DNA of 64,000 nt from Tabrizicola_A sp965284335 (GTDB lineage: Bacteria > Pseudomonadota > Alphaproteobacteria > Rhodobacterales > Rhodobacteraceae): NCBI RefSeq assembly GCF_965284335.1, contig NZ_OZ260076.1, one strand, 5' to 3'. The position numbers were made by a program, and so were the translations under genes. Numbering within the stretch: the stretch's first letter is position 1; every line of letters starts with the position of its first letter. Below the pieces are notes generated by a model. That model worked only from the letters and a program-made list of their open reading frames with translations. It was not told the origin of the DNA and did no database searches. Shown piece by piece: positions 63,401 through 64,000 of this stretch.

Positions 63401-63936
63401 CCGGGATGGCGCTGCAATTCCACATAAAGCCGATCCGGATAGATCGCCGCCAACCGCTCCAACAAAGCGCGCGCCTTGGCCCCCTGCCCTGCGGCCAAAA
63501 ACCGGCCCAAAGGCCCATCCGGCCCGCCGGTGAGGCAAATCAACCCCGCAGAATGGCCCGCCAATTCCTCCAGCGTCACCTGCGGCAACTGCCCGCCCTT
63601 GCCGATGTAAAGGGCCGAGTTCAGCTTCATCAGGTTCATGTAACCCGGCTCATTTTGCGCCAAAAGAACCACCGGCGCCGGCGCGCGGGGCTTTTCCCCG
63701 GGCTGGGCGGGATCATGCGCCAGGCTGATCTGACAGCCCACAATCGGCTGCACCCCCGCATCCTTGGCCAGCACCGAAAACTCCAGCGCGGCAAACATAT
63801 TGTTGGTATCGGTCACCGCCACAGCCGGCATCTGCGCCTCGGCACAGGCCTTGACCAATTTCTTCACCGGCATTGCGCCTTCCAACAAGGAATGCTCGGT
63901 ATGCACGCGAAGGTGGATGAATCGGGGGGCTGTCAT
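60439..63936 (-). CDS. dnaE: DNA polymerase III subunit alpha
   Basis: A 1165-aa replicative polymerase, DnaE type. N-terminal PHP domain (RFIHLRVHTEHSLLEGAM), palm catalytic aspartates in PDFDIDFCMDRREEV, GPGRGSGAGSLVAYAL and the C-terminal OB fold near FAFVQLSDPTGLYEVTVFSD. Length is the DnaE1 norm. ATG at 63936 is the start. Bases 63937-64000 hold only upstream sequence. Confidence 0.97.
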   Translation of the reverse strand: MTAPRFIHLRVHTEHSLLEGAMPVKKLVKACAEAQMPAVAVTDTNNMFAALEFSVLAKDAGVQPIVGCQISLAHDPAQPGEKPRAPAPVVLLAQNEPGYMNLMKLNSALYIGKGGQLPQVTLEELAGHSAGLICLTGGPDGPLGRFLAAGQGAKARALLERLAAIYPDRLYVELQRHPGEGGRLPEAEARSERGHIEFAYEMGLPLVATNDVYFPKPEMYEAHDALICIAEGAYVDQQEPRRRLTAQHYFKTEAEMATLFADLPEALENTVEIARRCAFMAYKRAPILPKFADDEVQELRRQAFEGLEKRLAVIPLAAPHEEYIARLTFEVEIIEKMGFPGYFLIVADFIKWAKQHDIPVGPGRGSGAGSLVAYALTITDLDPLRYALLFERFLNPERVSMPDFDIDFCMDRREEVIQYVQEKYGRDKVAQIITFGALLSKAAVRDVGRVLQMSYGQVDRLSKMIPVEGVKPVSITKALADEPRLREAAREEVVGRLLTYAEQIEGLYRNASTHAAGVVIGDRPLDELVPLYQDPRSDMPATQFNMKWVEAAGLVKFDFLGLKTLTVIQDAIRQIRASGRALHEAPDGRRLYAPPPGAENDIGHIPLDDKATYELYAAAKTVAVFQVESSGMMDALRRMKPTCIEDIVALVALYRPGPMENIPTYCEVKHGLRPLESIHPTIDHILAETQGIIVYQEQVMQIAQVMGGYSLGGADLLRRAMGKKIAEEMAKERPKFIEGCKKTHNIDAKKSGEVFDLLEKFANYGFNKSHAAAYAVVSYQTGWLKANHPVEFMSGVMNCDIHLTDKLAVYKRELDKMGIKVVAPCVNASDATFKVKDQALVYALGALKNVGVDAMGLIVAARKTENGAEKPFATLFDFARRVDLKRVGKRPLEMLARAGAFDQLEPNRARVFEALDSLVAYSAAIHEAKASNQVSLFGDSGSDIPEPRLPFRDDWLPVERLGHEHQAVGFYLSGHPLDDYMSALKRKNVDTLAQITARAANGPFIGKLAGSVASKQERKSAKGNRFAFVQLSDPTGLYEVTVFSDVLEQARDYLEPGRNVVLTVKVDPDGDGVKLLANGVQPIDAVADQAGAQAIRIHLNRAEAVGSLAALLTKLEGRTRAEVTLCLPDDQGREIDVTLPQPYPVTPQVKGAIKAMQGVVLVEDL

Positions 63937-64000
63937 GGCAGACAGCCTAGCGAAGTGGCAGGGCCAACGAAAGAGCGGCTGATTTATCGGGCAATCCTGA

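Overview
The window is a high-GC alphaproteobacterial chromosome segment, most likely from the Rhodobacteraceae. Pointers to that family are the split short HisG plus HisZ, an Irr-type Fur regulator, a class II NrdJ, the FabA/FabB/FabI set, DUF1489, DUF1523 and DUF3775 proteins, and a gcvT-gcvH-gcvP operon behind a tandem glycine riboswitch. Family-level placement is inference; no 16S gene or taxonomic marker was searched. No prophage, plasmid origin or CRISPR array is visible.

Layout. 1-600: the 3' end of panC. 826-8196: a same-strand cluster of seven mostly uncharacterised genes (coiled-coil protein, unknown protein, AAA ATPase, a 2-TM coiled-coil protein of different base composition, an unknown 449-aa protein, a small membrane protein, a DUF1523 protein), several joined by 4-base start/stop overlaps. 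8200-8484: a stem-rich non-coding stretch and tRNA-Ser(GCT). 8586-11704: an arsenate resistance operon, arsR-arsC fusion / GAPDH / arsJ. 11826-13959: tRNA-Ala(CGC), trxC, a DUF3775 gene and azlCD. 14168-18835: the glycine cleavage operon and its riboswitch. 18922-28802: MATE pump, gltX, small metallopeptidase, Tat-exported MBL hydrolase, wrbA, a secreted protein with a PfkB kinase, nadE and fbp. 28915-41000: MORN-repeat exported protein, pabB/pabC, carB, ileS, a truncated haemoglobin and irr. 40475-43151: fabA-fabB-fabI. 43218-49340: a foreign island between fabI and nrdJ, holding an intact IS21-family element, an N-terminally truncated tniQ, and a low-GC FRG-domain gene. 49408-63936: nrdJ, DUF1489, hisS-hisZ-hisG, slyX, an AbrB-type membrane protein, an Na/Pi cotransporter and dnaE.

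How the parts work together. In the ars operon GAPDH is expected to make 1-arseno-3-phosphoglycerate and ArsJ to export it, while the ArsC half of the fusion reduces arsenate with thioredoxin; trxC lies just upstream. FabA and FabB make and elongate the cis-unsaturated intermediate and FabI completes each cycle. HisZ activates the short HisG. The riboswitch couples glycine level to the cleavage system. Fbp and the PfkB-type kinase sit near each other but are not co-transcribed.

Most interesting. The AAA-centred cluster at 826-8196 is the best candidate for an undescribed system, with an Abi-like 2-TM gene inserted in frame-coupled fashion inside it. The FRG-domain gene beside a broken tniQ is a candidate defence cargo. 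Three unrelated genes (panC, fbp, fabA) carry short tandem duplications that span or abut their stop codons. Several palindromic repeat families sit at gene ends.
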